DNA of 64,000 nt from CAZJFH01 sp964545205 (GCA_964545205.1 CAZJFH010000002.1:62001-126000); one strand, 5' to 3'; positions 42,236 through 51,599 are shown, counted from the first letter of the stretch. Notes: generated from the sequence alone by a model not told the origin. Translations and numbers: made by a program.

Positions 42236-43035
42236 GCCCCGGGCTGCACATCACCGACGCCGTCGCCGGCTACGGCGCCAAGCGGGTGCTCGACGGCCTG
42301 ACCTTGCCGCCGGTGCCGCCCGGCACGGTCCTGGGGCTGCTCGGCGCGAACGGATCCGGCAAGTCGACGCTGCTCAAGACCGTCGCCGGCCTGCTCGGCG
42401 GTTCCGGCAGCCTGCGGCTCGACGAGCACGATCTGCGTCGCCTGTCGCCGGCCGTGCGCGCGCGGCTGGTCGGCTACCTGCCGCAGACGCTGATGCGGCC
42501 GAGTTCGCTCGTGGTCTATGAAGTCCTGCTCAGCGCCCTGCGCGCCACCTGCCCCGAGCTGACGCGGGCGCAGGTGGAGCGCCGGCTCGAGAATGTCCTG
42601 CGGGCGATGTCGATCATCGGGCTCGCGTTCCAGCCGCTCGGATCGCTGTCCGGCGGCCAGCGCCAGATGGTCGGACTGGCGCAGGTGCTGGTCCGCGAGC
42701 CGCGGCTGATGCTGCTGGACGAGCCGACCAGCGCGCTCGACCTGCGGTGGCAGATCGCGGTGCTCGACCGTGTCAGGCGGGAGGCCGCGGATCGTGGCGC
42801 CGTGGTGCTGATCGCCATCCACGACATCAACCTGGCGCTGCGCTTCTGCGACCGCGTCGCGGTTCTCGGTGGCGGGTTGATCGCCGCCGGTTCGCCGGCC
42901 GATGCATTGACACCCGAAATTCTGCGCCGGGCCTTCGGGGTGGCGGCGCGGATCGAAGCCTGTTCGCACGGCCGCCCCATCGTTCTGACCGACGGAGTCG
43001 CCGCGGAACACGGTCGCGAAGAGGACGCGAGATGA
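42232..43035 (+). CDS. Iron-complex ABC ATPase (FepC/HmuV-like)
   Basis: 267 residues with Walker A GANGSGKST (about 38-46), Q-loop YLPQTL, signature LSGGQRQM, Walker B LMLLDEPTSALD and H-loop AIHDIN. Energises the permease of the same operon. The last four bases overlap the DUF2218 gene. This intact ATPase might in principle also serve the fhuBD system whose own fhuC is frameshifted. Confidence 0.92.
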   Translation: MSPGLHITDAVAGYGAKRVLDGLTLPPVPPGTVLGLLGANGSGKSTLLKTVAGLLGGSGSLRLDEHDLRRLSPAVRARLVGYLPQTLMRPSSLVVYEVLLSALRATCPELTRAQVERRLENVLRAMSIIGLAFQPLGSLSGGQRQMVGLAQVLVREPRLMLLDEPTSALDLRWQIAVLDRVRREAADRGAVVLIAIHDINLALRFCDRVAVLGGGLIAAGSPADALTPEILRRAFGVAARIEACSHGRPIVLTDGVAAEHGREEDAR

Positions 43036-43409
43036 CCCGGGAAACCTTCATCGCCACCGCCCACGCCGACTCCGCTGCCGCGGTCCGCTATCTCGGGCAG
43101 TTGTGCAAGCACTTTGCCCACAAGATTCCGGTCGACTACCGCCCGGAGGCCGCCCCACCCGAGGGCGTGGCGCATTTTCCGTGGGGCACGTGCCGCATGC
43201 GGGCGGAAAACGGCACCCTCACGGTGACGGCGAGCGCTCGGTCGGCCGAAGACCTGTACCGCATCAAGGTGGTCGTCGACAGTCACCTCCGGCGCTTTGG
43301 ATGGCGGGAAGACCTCGTCCTGGTATGGAACGCATGGACGCGCGCGAGATCCTCTATTTCGGCATCGCGGCAAGGAACCGGCGCGACTTCCGACCGTTCA
43401 AGGGAGTGA
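43032..43409 (+). CDS. DUF2218 family protein
   Basis: 125 residues. The DUF2218 core is easily seen: RYLGQLCKHFAHKIPVDY, FPWGTCRMRAENGTLTV and YRIKVVVDSHLRRFGWRE. Function unknown in general; the family often ends siderophore or haem uptake operons, and the HFAHK and GTCRM segments could bind iron. The C-terminal 20 residues are an extra low-complexity tail. Translationally coupled to the ATPase gene. Confidence 0.88.
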   Translation: MTRETFIATAHADSAAAVRYLGQLCKHFAHKIPVDYRPEAAPPEGVAHFPWGTCRMRAENGTLTVTASARSAEDLYRIKVVVDSHLRRFGWREDLVLVWNAWTRARSSISASRQGTGATSDRSRE

Positions 43410-43427
43410 GGGAAAAAGGAGATCACG

Positions 43428-44228
43428 ATGCACAGGATCGGAATCCTGGGAGCGGCGGTGGCCATGACCACCGCGATCTCGCTGCCTGCCGCGGCGCAGC
43501 AGGCGGGCGGAACGGAGCGACCCGCGGCGAACGTGCCCGCGCCGCTCTCCGACACCGAGGTGATCCGGCTGCCCGCCTGGCAAAGCGGCCAGGATTTCGC
43601 CGGCGGCTGGAGCGCAGAAAGCCTGATCGACGAGGCAGAGGTCTACGGCCCGACCGGCGACGAGATCGGCGACGTCGAGAACATCGTCATCGGGCCCGAC
43701 GGCCGGATCGTCAGCATCATCGCCGAGCTCGGCGGTTTCCTCGACATCGGCGACACCCATGTCAACGTGCCATGGGAAGAGGTCGAACTCGGGCCGGGTC
43801 GCGACCGAATCACCATTCCGGTCACCGAGGATACGGTCGAGCGCTACGCCGAACGGGTCGAACTGGCTTATCTGCCGCAGGAAAAGGCCGAAGGGCAGAT
43901 CGCCGCGGTCGAGCACGGGATCAGCGACTTCGACACCGGACCGCGGGTCTGGCGTGCCGACGAACTGATGAACGACTACGTCCAACTGGCCGAGGGCATG
44001 CCTTACGGCTGGGTCGATGACCTGATCTTCGACGAGAACGGCCAGATTCAGGCGGTCGTCGTCGTGCCGCGCCGCGGCTTCGCCGCGCGCCCCTACGCCT
44101 ATCCCTGGTACGGCTACCGTTACGGCTGGTACCCGGGCGCGCCGACCTACGTACTGCCCTATACCGAGGGCGAAGTCGCCGAGGCCGAGCCGTTCGAATA
44201 CGAGCGACTCGGCGGCCGCGCGGACTGA
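43428..44228 (+). CDS. Exported PRC-barrel domain protein
   Basis: 266 residues with a signal peptide (RIGILGAAVAMTTAISLPAAA). Two PRC-barrel-like repeats: LIDEAEVYGPTGDEIGDVENIVIGPDG at about 65-115 and a second around MNDYVQLAEGMPYGWVDDLIFDENG (about 183-215). A Tyr/Pro/Trp-rich tail follows (YAYPWYGYRYGWYPG). Such proteins are common in the alphaproteobacterial periplasm and tend to be stress-related; the exact role is unknown. AAAGGAG precedes the ATG, 18 bases after the DUF2218 gene, so it may be read from the same transcript. Confidence 0.8.
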   Translation: MHRIGILGAAVAMTTAISLPAAAQQAGGTERPAANVPAPLSDTEVIRLPAWQSGQDFAGGWSAESLIDEAEVYGPTGDEIGDVENIVIGPDGRIVSIIAELGGFLDIGDTHVNVPWEEVELGPGRDRITIPVTEDTVERYAERVELAYLPQEKAEGQIAAVEHGISDFDTGPRVWRADELMNDYVQLAEGMPYGWVDDLIFDENGQIQAVVVVPRRGFAARPYAYPWYGYRYGWYPGAPTYVLPYTEGEVAEAEPFEYERLGGRAD

Positions 44229-44437
44229 CAGGCACCGGGCAGGAGCGGAATGCCGCTGCCGGGTTCAACGGGACCGATCGGAGCGGACGCGCATCACCGG
44301 GATGGCGCCGCCGCGCCCGAGATTGGGAGGCCTTGCCGCACACCCTGGGCCTCCCGCCCCGTTGCCACTGCGGGGCGCCCCCCGGCGGGATGCGGCGGGA
44401 GAACGCTTTCACCTCGGTCGATGCGTGCGAGACCTGA

Positions 44438-45151
44438 ATGCCGAAAGCACCGAACATAAGCCAACCGGTCGCGGATCATCGGGGGCTGGTGGCGGCGGTG
44501 CTGACCTTCGCGGCCGGGATGGTCGACGCATTCGGCTACATGGCGTTGAGCGGCGTCTTCACGAGCAATATGAGCGGCAACTCGGTGCTGATCGGCGTCC
44601 ATGCCATGCAGGGCGCAACCGGGACCGCTTGGCTGCATGGCTACACGATCGCGATGTTCGTCCTGGGGCTGCTGGCCGGCGGCGCCGCCGTCGAGATGGC
44701 ACGGCGCCGTCGGGTGCGCCGGCTGCTCGGCGTCGTGATGGGCATCGAGGCGCTAATGCTGGCGGGTCTTCTGCTCGTGCTCGGAGTGCTGGAGGACGGC
44801 GGGCTCGCGCTGCCGATCATGCTGGCAGCGGCGGCGATGGGGCTTCAGAACACCGTCCTGCGCATGGCCGGGATCCTGTCCGCCTTTACCACCCACGTCA
44901 GCGGCACCATCACCAACTTTGCCGAGCATGCCGTCGGCTGGGCCTTCGCCGACGGCAACGAAGACCGCCGCCGCGCCCGGCGCGGCGCCCGGATCGCGGC
45001 GGTGCTGTGGTGCTCGTTCGTCGCCGGCGCCGCGGTGGCGGTGGTGCTGCGCCAAGACTATGGGCCGGGCGCGCTCGTCCCGGCCCTGGTGATCATCTGT
45101 GCCGTCGGCCTGTTCGACCTCTGGCGGCCGCTCACGCCGCTGCGGGACTAA
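44438..45151 (+). CDS. DUF1275 (YoaK-type) membrane protein
   Basis: 237 residues with about six helices. The family signature is present: FAAGMVDAFGYMALSGVFTSNMSGN at 24-48 and GLQNTVLRMAG plus HVSGTITNF near 130-160. DUF1275 proteins are inner-membrane proteins of unknown transport role. The 209 bases before it contain no further gene that can be supported. Confidence 0.88.
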   Translation: MPKAPNISQPVADHRGLVAAVLTFAAGMVDAFGYMALSGVFTSNMSGNSVLIGVHAMQGATGTAWLHGYTIAMFVLGLLAGGAAVEMARRRRVRRLLGVVMGIEALMLAGLLLVLGVLEDGGLALPIMLAAAAMGLQNTVLRMAGILSAFTTHVSGTITNFAEHAVGWAFADGNEDRRRARRGARIAAVLWCSFVAGAAVAVVLRQDYGPGALVPALVIICAVGLFDLWRPLTPLRD

Positions 45152-45154
45152 CGC

Positions 45155-48100
45155 TTAGGTCCGCTTACGTCGCAGCAGGGCGGCGCCGCCGGCGACCAGC
45201 CCCATCAGGACCAGTCCTGCCACCACCGCCTCGCCGGCCGAAATCCGGGCCACCGGCTGCGGGCAGTGGCGTTCCGGCAGGTAGTCGCGACCGCCCGCCC
45301 CGTCCTTCAGGCCGAGGCGCAGCACTTCGGCCAGGTGAAGCGGCCGCCGTCCGGTGCCGTGCTCGATCTGTTGCCGGCAGCTGAAGCCGTCGGCGACGAC
45401 CAGGGCATCGGGCGGCGTCTGGCGCACCTTCGGCAGCACGTCGTGCTCGCCCACTGCCATCGACACGTCGTAGTGCTCGCGCTCGTAGCCGAACGATCCG
45501 GCGCCACCGCAGCATCCGGTCTGCAGCATGGCGGCATCGAGCCCGGTCGCGCCGAGAACCTTGGCCGCCGCCTCGCGGTCGAGAAGTGCCTTGTCGTGGC
45601 AATGCCGATGCACCACGGCCCGGCCTTCCAGTCGCGGCGCGCGCCACTCATCGGTTCGGGCCAGGAACTCGCCGAACTGGAAGGTCTGGGAAGCGAGCCG
45701 CCGGGCGTCGAGGTCGTCGGGGAACAGGTTGACCAACTCGTCGCGGAATACGGCGGTGCAACTCGGCTCCAGACCGATGACCGGGATGCCGGTGCGGATG
45801 GCCGGCTCCAGCACCGCCATCGCGTGGCGCAGTTGGCGCTTGGCCGTGTCGAGCATCCCGTAGTCGTACAGCGTGCGGCCGCAACACACCCGCTGCTCGG
45901 GGACCAGCACCTGGAACCCGGCGTCCTCCAGCACCTCGACGGCCGCCTTGGCGGTTTCGGTCAGGAAGTAGTTGTTGAAGGTGTCCGGCCACAGTACCAC
46001 CGGCGGCCGGGCGTCGTCGTCGCCGTTTCGGCGGGTGCGGCTAAACCAGGCCTGGAACGTCTCCGGGGCGAAGCGCGGCGTGGCGCGCTCGGTGGTGAAC
46101 CCAGCCAGCGCCTTGAGCCCGTCGCCCAGGCCCGGCGTCGCCAGCACGCTGTTGACCAGACCCGGCATGGCCGCCGCGACCGGCGCCCAGCGAAACAGCA
46201 GGCCCATGGAATACGCGGCCGGCGGTCGCAGCCGGCCCTTGTAGTAATGCGCCAGGAACTCCGCCTTGTATGTGGCGACGTCGACCGATACCGGGCAGTC
46301 GCCCTTGCAGCCCTTGCACTGCAGGCACAGGTCCAACGCCTCGCGCACCGTCTCGTTGCGCCATCCGTCGGTGATGGCGTCGCCGCGCAGCATCTCGAAC
46401 AGCAGATGGGCGCGGCCGCGCGTCGAGTGCATCTCCTCGCGGGTGGCCATGAAGCTGGGGCACATCGTGCCGCCCTCCAGCCGCCGGCACTTGCCGACTC
46501 CGAAGCAGCGCTCGGTGGCGTGGGCGAAGCTGCCGTGGTCGTCCGGAAACTTGAAATGCGTCTCGACCGGCTGCGGCCGATAATCCGGCCCGGTGCGCAG
46601 ATTGGTGTCGAGGGGGTAGGGGTCGACCACCTTGCCGGGATTCATTTTGCCGTCGGGATCCCAGATCGCCTTGAATTCGCGAAACGCCTCGATCAACTCG
46701 GGCCCGAACATCTTCGGCAGCAGTTCGGAGCGGGCCTGGCCGTCGCCATGCTCGCCCGACAACGAGCCGCCATGCGCCAGGACCAGATCCGCGGCCTCCT
46801 CCATGAAGGCCCGGAACTTAGCCAGTCCGGCGACGGTGCGGAAATCAAAGGTCAGGCGCGTGTGGATGCAGCCGTCGCCGAAGTGGCCGAACAGCGTGCA
46901 GTCGTAGCCGAAGCGGTCGACCAGGCGCGAGAAGGCGCGCAGATAGTCGCCGAGGTTGTCCGGCGGCACCGCCGAGTCCTCCCAACTCGGCCAGGCCTCC
47001 TCGGCGCCCGGCACCCGGCTGGAGCCGACGCCGTTCTTGCGGATTTCCCAGACCTCGCTCTGCTGGGCCGGATCGGTGATGTGGTGGATGTCGGTGAAGC
47101 CGCCCAGGCGGCGCAGCTTGCGCTCGGCCTTGCGCGCCGCGGCGTCGGCCTCGTCCTGGCTCCAGCCGCCGAACTCGACGAGAAGCCAGGTCCGGCCCGG
47201 CGGATAGTAGCGGGCGCCCGGCGTGGCCTTGCCGGACCGGCGCATGTTCTCGATCACGTGGCAGTGCACGCCTTCCAGACCGCACGGCCGCATGGCGCGG
47301 ATCACCGGCGCGTGATCGCCGGCGGCGCCGAGCTCGCGATAGCCGATCACCAGCAGCGAGCGTTTGGGCGGGCTGGCGATCAGCCGGACGGTGGCCCCCA
47401 TGGTCACCGCGCAGGTGCTTTCCGACCCGACCAGGGCGCGGGCCAGATGAAAACCGCGCTCAGGCAGCAGTTCGTCTAGATTGTAACCCGAGACCCGCCG
47501 CGGGATGTCGGGATAGCGGCCGCGGATCAGATCGGCGTAGCGGTCACGCAAGGTCCGAAGGCGCTGGTAGATTTCGGCCGGCCGGCCGCCGCCGGCGACG
47601 ACGCGCCGGTAGTCGGCCTCGCCTGTCTCGCCCAGGTTCAGTCGAGTACCGTCATAGCACAGGACGTCGAGAGCCAGCGTGTTCTCGACCGTCTTGCCGC
47701 CCATGATCGTATGGGTGCCGCACGAGTTGTTGCCGATGTTGCCGCCCAGCGTGCAATATTCCTTGGTAGCCGGATCGGGCGGGAAATCGAGATCGTAAGC
47801 CTTGGCGGCCTTCCGGAGCTGTTCATTGATCACGCCCGGCTGCACCCGCGCCCAGCCCTCGTCCGGGTCGATATGCTCGATGCGGTTCAGGTACTTGGAA
47901 AAATCGATGACCACCGCGGCGTTGCAGCACTGCCCGGCGAGGCTGGTGCCGGCGCCGCGGCCGAGAATCGGCACCTGATGCTCCCGGCAGACCGCCACCG
48001 TAGCGTCGACGTCGTCGAAGCTGCGCGGGATTACCACGCCGACCGGCACCTGACGGTAGGCCGAGAGATCGGCGGCATACAGGGCGCGATCGCCGGCATC

Positions 48101-48265
48101 GAAGCGGACCTCGCCGTCGATGCGACGACCGAGGTCTCCAGCCAGGACCCGCGCCTGTTCGGTCACGGCACCGTCGCCTGCGGCGCGCCGGGCCGCGACC
48201 GCGGAAACCTTTTCCTGCCGCGCCATCCAAGGTGTCGCCGCTGTCCTGTGGATTGCCGACCTCAC
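45155..48265 (-). CDS. FAD/Fe-S D-2-hydroxyacid dehydrogenase with C-terminal membrane anchor
   Basis: 1036 residues. FAD-binding domain (about 65-290: RGAGTSLAGQCCNAAVVIDFSKY, GGNIGNNSCGTHTI), FAD-oxidase C domain (about 300-560), Fe-S region (CFGVGKCR...CPSF and CLQCKGCKGDCPVSVD, about 590-690), then two CCG domains (CCGRTLYDYG and GCCGGAGSFG) as in GlcF/lactate-oxidising enzymes. The C-terminus is a helix (GEAVVAGLVLMGLVAGGAALL) followed by RRKRT, which would anchor it to the inner membrane. The GTG at 48265 has GGGAGG seven bases upstream; ATG 48226 has none. Likely oxidises a D-hydroxyacid and feeds electrons to the chain. Confidence 0.88.
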   Translation of the reverse strand: MRSAIHRTAATPWMARQEKVSAVAARRAAGDGAVTEQARVLAGDLGRRIDGEVRFDAGDRALYAADLSAYRQVPVGVVIPRSFDDVDATVAVCREHQVPILGRGAGTSLAGQCCNAAVVIDFSKYLNRIEHIDPDEGWARVQPGVINEQLRKAAKAYDLDFPPDPATKEYCTLGGNIGNNSCGTHTIMGGKTVENTLALDVLCYDGTRLNLGETGEADYRRVVAGGGRPAEIYQRLRTLRDRYADLIRGRYPDIPRRVSGYNLDELLPERGFHLARALVGSESTCAVTMGATVRLIASPPKRSLLVIGYRELGAAGDHAPVIRAMRPCGLEGVHCHVIENMRRSGKATPGARYYPPGRTWLLVEFGGWSQDEADAAARKAERKLRRLGGFTDIHHITDPAQQSEVWEIRKNGVGSSRVPGAEEAWPSWEDSAVPPDNLGDYLRAFSRLVDRFGYDCTLFGHFGDGCIHTRLTFDFRTVAGLAKFRAFMEEAADLVLAHGGSLSGEHGDGQARSELLPKMFGPELIEAFREFKAIWDPDGKMNPGKVVDPYPLDTNLRTGPDYRPQPVETHFKFPDDHGSFAHATERCFGVGKCRRLEGGTMCPSFMATREEMHSTRGRAHLLFEMLRGDAITDGWRNETVREALDLCLQCKGCKGDCPVSVDVATYKAEFLAHYYKGRLRPPAAYSMGLLFRWAPVAAAMPGLVNSVLATPGLGDGLKALAGFTTERATPRFAPETFQAWFSRTRRNGDDDARPPVVLWPDTFNNYFLTETAKAAVEVLEDAGFQVLVPEQRVCCGRTLYDYGMLDTAKRQLRHAMAVLEPAIRTGIPVIGLEPSCTAVFRDELVNLFPDDLDARRLASQTFQFGEFLARTDEWRAPRLEGRAVVHRHCHDKALLDREAAAKVLGATGLDAAMLQTGCCGGAGSFGYEREHYDVSMAVGEHDVLPKVRQTPPDALVVADGFSCRQQIEHGTGRRPLHLAEVLRLGLKDGAGGRDYLPERHCPQPVARISAGEAVVAGLVLMGLVAGGAALLRRKRT

Positions 48266-48490
48266 CGTTTTCCTCCCTCAGCCGCAATGGGATCCGCATG
48301 GCTTCTAACCGCGCCGCGGCCCGGTTTGTTCTCATTGCTCCAAGCCGGTGGTCGCGCGACGCCACTCGAACACGGTATCGCGCCTCGCCAGAACGCGGCC
48401 GAGCGCCACATCCTCGGCCAGGCCGAACTGGTCGGCACCCACGAGCGGCACTGAGGCCGAACAACCGGTGCGCGCCGCCGTTGACAGGGC

Positions 48491-48915
48491 ATGAGCGAAC
48501 TCGTCGCTTGTGCCGGTTGCGGCGCCGAACAGCAACTGCCCGTCCTACCGGCGCGGGCCAAGGCGGACGCCTGGTGCCGATGACCCGCACGATGCAGCCG
48601 ACCGGCCTGACCGAGCGCACCGTCGTCGACGGAATCGCCGAGTTGTTCGGGCATGGCTTCTGGTACTTCGGGATCGTCGTGCTGCTGGTCAGCGTCGTGA
48701 TCCCGATCGGCAAGCTGGCGGGTCTCGCCTGGCTGATGCTGCGGGTGAAATATCCGCGGCGGCGCGGGCTGGCGTTCAGGACCAAGCTTCACCGGGTGAT
48801 CCACGAGATAAACCGCTGGTCCTTCGCCGATCCGTTCATCGTCGCGGTGACCGCGCCGCTGATGGCCTATCAGGGAATCGCCGACGTCCACGCGGGGCCG
48901 GGCGCCCTGCCCTTC
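48491..48915 (+). pseudogene. pqiA: Decayed paraquat-inducible protein A (pqiA) remnant
   Basis: Two pieces of one PqiA-like gene. The first (48491-48583) gives a zinc-ribbon start ACAGCGAEQQLP and stops early. The second, in another frame (48580-48915), gives the membrane half: GIAELFGHGFWYFGIVVLLV, VIPIGKLAGLAWLMLRVKY, HRVIHEINRWSFADPFIVAV and HAGPGALPF. The segment with the first membrane helices is missing, and the C-terminus is lost where the small gene on the other strand begins. PqiA normally works in envelope lipid handling; this copy is inactive. Confidence 0.72.
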
Positions 48916-48941
48916 TCGCGTTCCGCTACGGCGCGGCGCGT

Positions 48942-49121
48942 TCAGACGGCCCACGGCCAGGCCACCGCCAGCCAGCCGAACCAGAACGCAAACAACCAGA
49001 ACAGTAGAAGCAGAACGACCACGGCGCCGGGTGTGTAGCCCCACTCACGGCTGTAGGGATACCACGGCATCGCGACGATCAGCGCGAGCAGCAGCACGAT
49101 CAGAAGCCAGAATCCGAGCAT
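48942..49121 (-). CDS. DUF3309-like small membrane protein
   Basis: 59 residues. ATG with GGGAGGAT directly upstream. Almost entirely hydrophobic: MLGFWLLIVLLLALIVAMPW, then the conserved-looking YPYSREWGYTPG and a second helix (VVVLLLLFWLFAFWFGWL). This matches the DUF3309 pattern (MLG..., W/YPxSRxWGYxP). Two short helices with a polar turn. Function unknown; often found with stress and envelope genes in alphaproteobacteria. Its 3' end occupies the place of the missing pqiA tail on the other strand. Confidence 0.7.
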   Translation of the reverse strand: MLGFWLLIVLLLALIVAMPWYPYSREWGYTPGAVVVLLLLFWLFAFWFGWLAVAWPWAV

Positions 49122-49139
49122 ATCCTCCCACTGGAATGC

Positions 49140-49346
49140 CTAGCGGGCGTTGCCCAGGCCCCGCATCACGTCTCCCGTGCTGCCATAGCTGCGATCCGGC
49201 AATTGCCCCAGGACCGTGATCTCGTCCTCGTCGGCACCGGCGGTTTTGGCCTGATCGATCAGTTCCTGCTTGCCGGCCGGATAGGTGACTCCCTTCAGAT
49301 GCTGCGGCAGGCGTTCGGCCGCTTCTCCGGGTGCGCGTCTGACCAT
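49140..49346 (-). CDS. DUF2795 family protein
   Basis: 68 residues. The DUF2795 signature is clear: LPQHLKGVTYPAGKQELIDQAK, then GADEDEITVLGQLPDRSYGSTGDV. Small soluble helical protein of unknown role, frequent near stress-response genes. Same strand as the DUF3309-like gene, 18 bases upstream of it, so probably co-transcribed. Confidence 0.82.
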   Translation of the reverse strand: MVRRAPGEAAERLPQHLKGVTYPAGKQELIDQAKTAGADEDEITVLGQLPDRSYGSTGDVMRGLGNAR

Positions 49347-49715
49347 CGTGTCTCTCCGTCGCGGTTGGATTTCACTCCGTCACTGCGATAACCCGAGGCG
49401 ACCGCGTCGGTTCCGGCGTGGCGCCATTGTGATCGCCGTCGTTGCGGGCACGGCTGAGCCATTCGATCACGCAGCGGCCCAAGCACGACAGCCGCTGCTT
49501 CCTGCCGATCCACGTATACGGGGCGATCAGCGGCAAGCCGGTCGCCGCGATCCTGCGTGGTCTGGGTGCTGGCGATGGTCACGGACTTCGCTGCCGGCGC
49601 CACCCATCTGGGAATTTGGGACGGCACCGCGCCTACGGACCCGGTCGCCCGGCTCTGGTTCGATCAGCAATTGCCGCCGTCGCTGCATGGCGCCTGGGTC
49701 CAGGACCCGGTGCAC
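49347..49715. other. Gene-poor stretch with transposase debris
   Basis: No intact gene. It holds the IS1380 remnant at 49480-49560 and, from 49557 to 49751 on the plus strand, an open frame (MVTDFAAGATHLGIWDG, then LHGAWVQDPVHL) that looks protein-like but could not be assigned; its end overlaps the 3' end of the leftward histidine kinase gene. Confidence 0.5.
49480..49560 (+). mobile_element. IS1380-family transposase remnant
   Basis: A 27-codon run gives DSRCFLPIHVYGAISGKPVA followed by AILR, which matches the conserved CFLPIHVYxxxxGxPVAxILR block of IS1380-family transposases. Both sides diverge at once, so only a fragment remains. No terminal repeats or target duplication were found. Confidence 0.65.
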
Positions 49716-51473
49716 CTAACTACGGATCAAGGCCGTCCGCCCCTGGTTTGATAGGCACCCTTCGAGATTCCGTGCGGCCGCGTCGGTCTGTTCCGGCAAC
49801 GGGACAATGCCGAATGCCGGAGGCGAGCTTGACGCGATGATCGCGAACACCGAGCCCTTGCCGGGTCGGGAGCGGCATTCCACTGCATGCCCCAGGAGCT
49901 CGGCCGTGCGGCGGACGATTCCCAGGCCCAGGCCGAGCCCGAGCCGGCGGTCCCGTGCGGCGTTCCCGACCTGATAGAAGTCGTCGAAAATGTGCTGCCG
50001 GTGATCCTCGCCGATCCCGATTCCGGTGTCCCACACCTCGATCCTTACGGCGTATCCATCTCGCCGGCAGCCGATCAGCACGCCGCCCGCCTCGGTGTAC
50101 TTGATGGCGTTGGACATCAGATTGCCCAGCAGCCGCCTCAGCAGGACAGGGTCGCTGCGGACCACGGCCGAGCTCGCGGCCACGCGCAGGGCGAGACCCT
50201 TCTGACTGGCGGAAGGCCCGGCTTCCCGGGCGAGATCCGCAAGAAGGGGCCCGAGCGGCACGTCCTGGAGGGCCGGCTCGATGGTGCCGGACTCGAGGAC
50301 CGAAACATCAAGCAGCGCCTGCAGCAGGTCCTCGAGCGCCTTCAGCGCCAGCGCGGCATGCTCGACCGCGGCTTGCTGGCGCGCGGGATCGCGGGTGCTG
50401 AGCGCCGCATCGAGCAGAAGCCGCATCGCCTGCGCCGGCTGGCGTAGATCATGGCTGGCGGCGGCGAAGAAACGGGACATCCGCACGGTCGCCCTCTCGG
50501 CCTCCTCCGCCCGCTGGACCGCCTCGGCGGTGCGGCGGGCGACCAGCAACTGCAGCCGGGCTTCGGTTTCACGATCCGCACGCGCCTGCCGCATCATCAT
50601 GAAGGACATGCTCGCGAGCAGCGAAGCGGCGGCAAAGGCAGCCATGGCGGCAATGGCAAGATTGCGGTACCAGCCCGACAACACGGCGGCCAGATCGACG
50701 CCGTGGCTGACAATCAGCGGGTAACCCACCAGTCTGATCGACGTGTAGATGCGCTCGCGGCCATCGGTCTGTGCCGTCACGCGGTAGGTCGCCTCGGGGT
50801 GGCTCTCATCGAGCTGAAACAGCGGGCGATCGCCCGACAAAGTCGACGGAGTTTCGAGCCGAGGATCCCGTGCGAGAAAGACGCCGTCGTCGCGGATCAG
50901 CGCTGACACGGCATTCGGGTCGTTGCTGACCTCGCGGAAGAGTTCGACAAAATACCCAGAGCGCAGACTGACCGTGGTGATCCCGGTGGCCGGCGGGTGG
51001 CGTCTGAGCGCCAGTGCGAACACCTCTTCGCCGCCGATTTCGTCGATGATGGGCCTCCCCACGACAGAGACTTCTTGAGCGGAGGCCATCGCCCGTCGAA
51101 AGTAGCCACGATCGGCGACGCTGGCGCCGCGCTGATCCGGCCGACTGCTATGGGTAACCACCCCGTTGCCATCGACGACCGCCAGAATGCGCCCGGGCCG
51201 ACTGCCCAGCATCTCGTGGCTGAGCAATTGATCCAGCGCCGTGCCATCGAGGTAAACGGCGGTATGATTGACCAGGTCGATGATCTTGAAGTGCAGATCC
51301 AGCATGCGCGACGCATGCTCGGCGATGATGCGGGCGTTTCGACGGCTCGCGTCCTCTGCCGCTTCGATGCGGACCAGGTACGACTGCCAGGCGAACAGGG
51401 CGAGCAACGCGAGCGGCAGTACGATGCTGGCGACCAGCAGCCAGTGCGCCCGCTGATGCCGGGTGATCGTCAT
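49716..51473 (-). CDS. Membrane histidine kinase with dCache-type sensor
   Basis: 585 residues. Helix at about 11-30, a long periplasmic sensor (about 35-285) with HTAVYLDGTALDQLLS and DRGYFRRAMASAQEVSVVGRP, typical of dCache/CHASE-like domains that bind small carboxylates, second helix at about 287-307, a coiled coil (QARADRETEARLQLL...), HisKA with ASHDLRQPAQAMRLLLDAAL and HATPase (NLMSNAIKYTEAGG, DTGIGIGEDH, GLGLGLGIVRR). The DLRQP H-box is of the kind seen in hybrid kinases, but no receiver is attached. No response-regulator partner is adjacent. Confidence 0.88.
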   Translation of the reverse strand: MTITRHQRAHWLLVASIVLPLALLALFAWQSYLVRIEAAEDASRRNARIIAEHASRMLDLHFKIIDLVNHTAVYLDGTALDQLLSHEMLGSRPGRILAVVDGNGVVTHSSRPDQRGASVADRGYFRRAMASAQEVSVVGRPIIDEIGGEEVFALALRRHPPATGITTVSLRSGYFVELFREVSNDPNAVSALIRDDGVFLARDPRLETPSTLSGDRPLFQLDESHPEATYRVTAQTDGRERIYTSIRLVGYPLIVSHGVDLAAVLSGWYRNLAIAAMAAFAAASLLASMSFMMMRQARADRETEARLQLLVARRTAEAVQRAEEAERATVRMSRFFAAASHDLRQPAQAMRLLLDAALSTRDPARQQAAVEHAALALKALEDLLQALLDVSVLESGTIEPALQDVPLGPLLADLAREAGPSASQKGLALRVAASSAVVRSDPVLLRRLLGNLMSNAIKYTEAGGVLIGCRRDGYAVRIEVWDTGIGIGEDHRQHIFDDFYQVGNAARDRRLGLGLGLGIVRRTAELLGHAVECRSRPGKGSVFAIIASSSPPAFGIVPLPEQTDAAARNLEGCLSNQGRTALIRS

Positions 51474-51599
51474 AGTCGGTCCTGAACATCAACTTCGGCG
51501 AACAGCCTAGCAAACTAACGCGGCATCCATGATGAGGCGTATTGCATACTTCTCTTGGTCATAGCCAACTCGAGGCAGCATTCTGACGCGCGGCCACCG

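Noticed and set aside
45266..47479. A 737-codon rightward open frame
   Set aside because: Antisense to the FAD/Fe-S oxidoreductase, which has complete catalytic motifs.
48332..48535. A 67-codon leftward open frame (ending ATTGLEQ)
   Set aside because: Overlaps the pqiA remnant, lacks a good ribosome site and matches no known family; kept out for lack of support.
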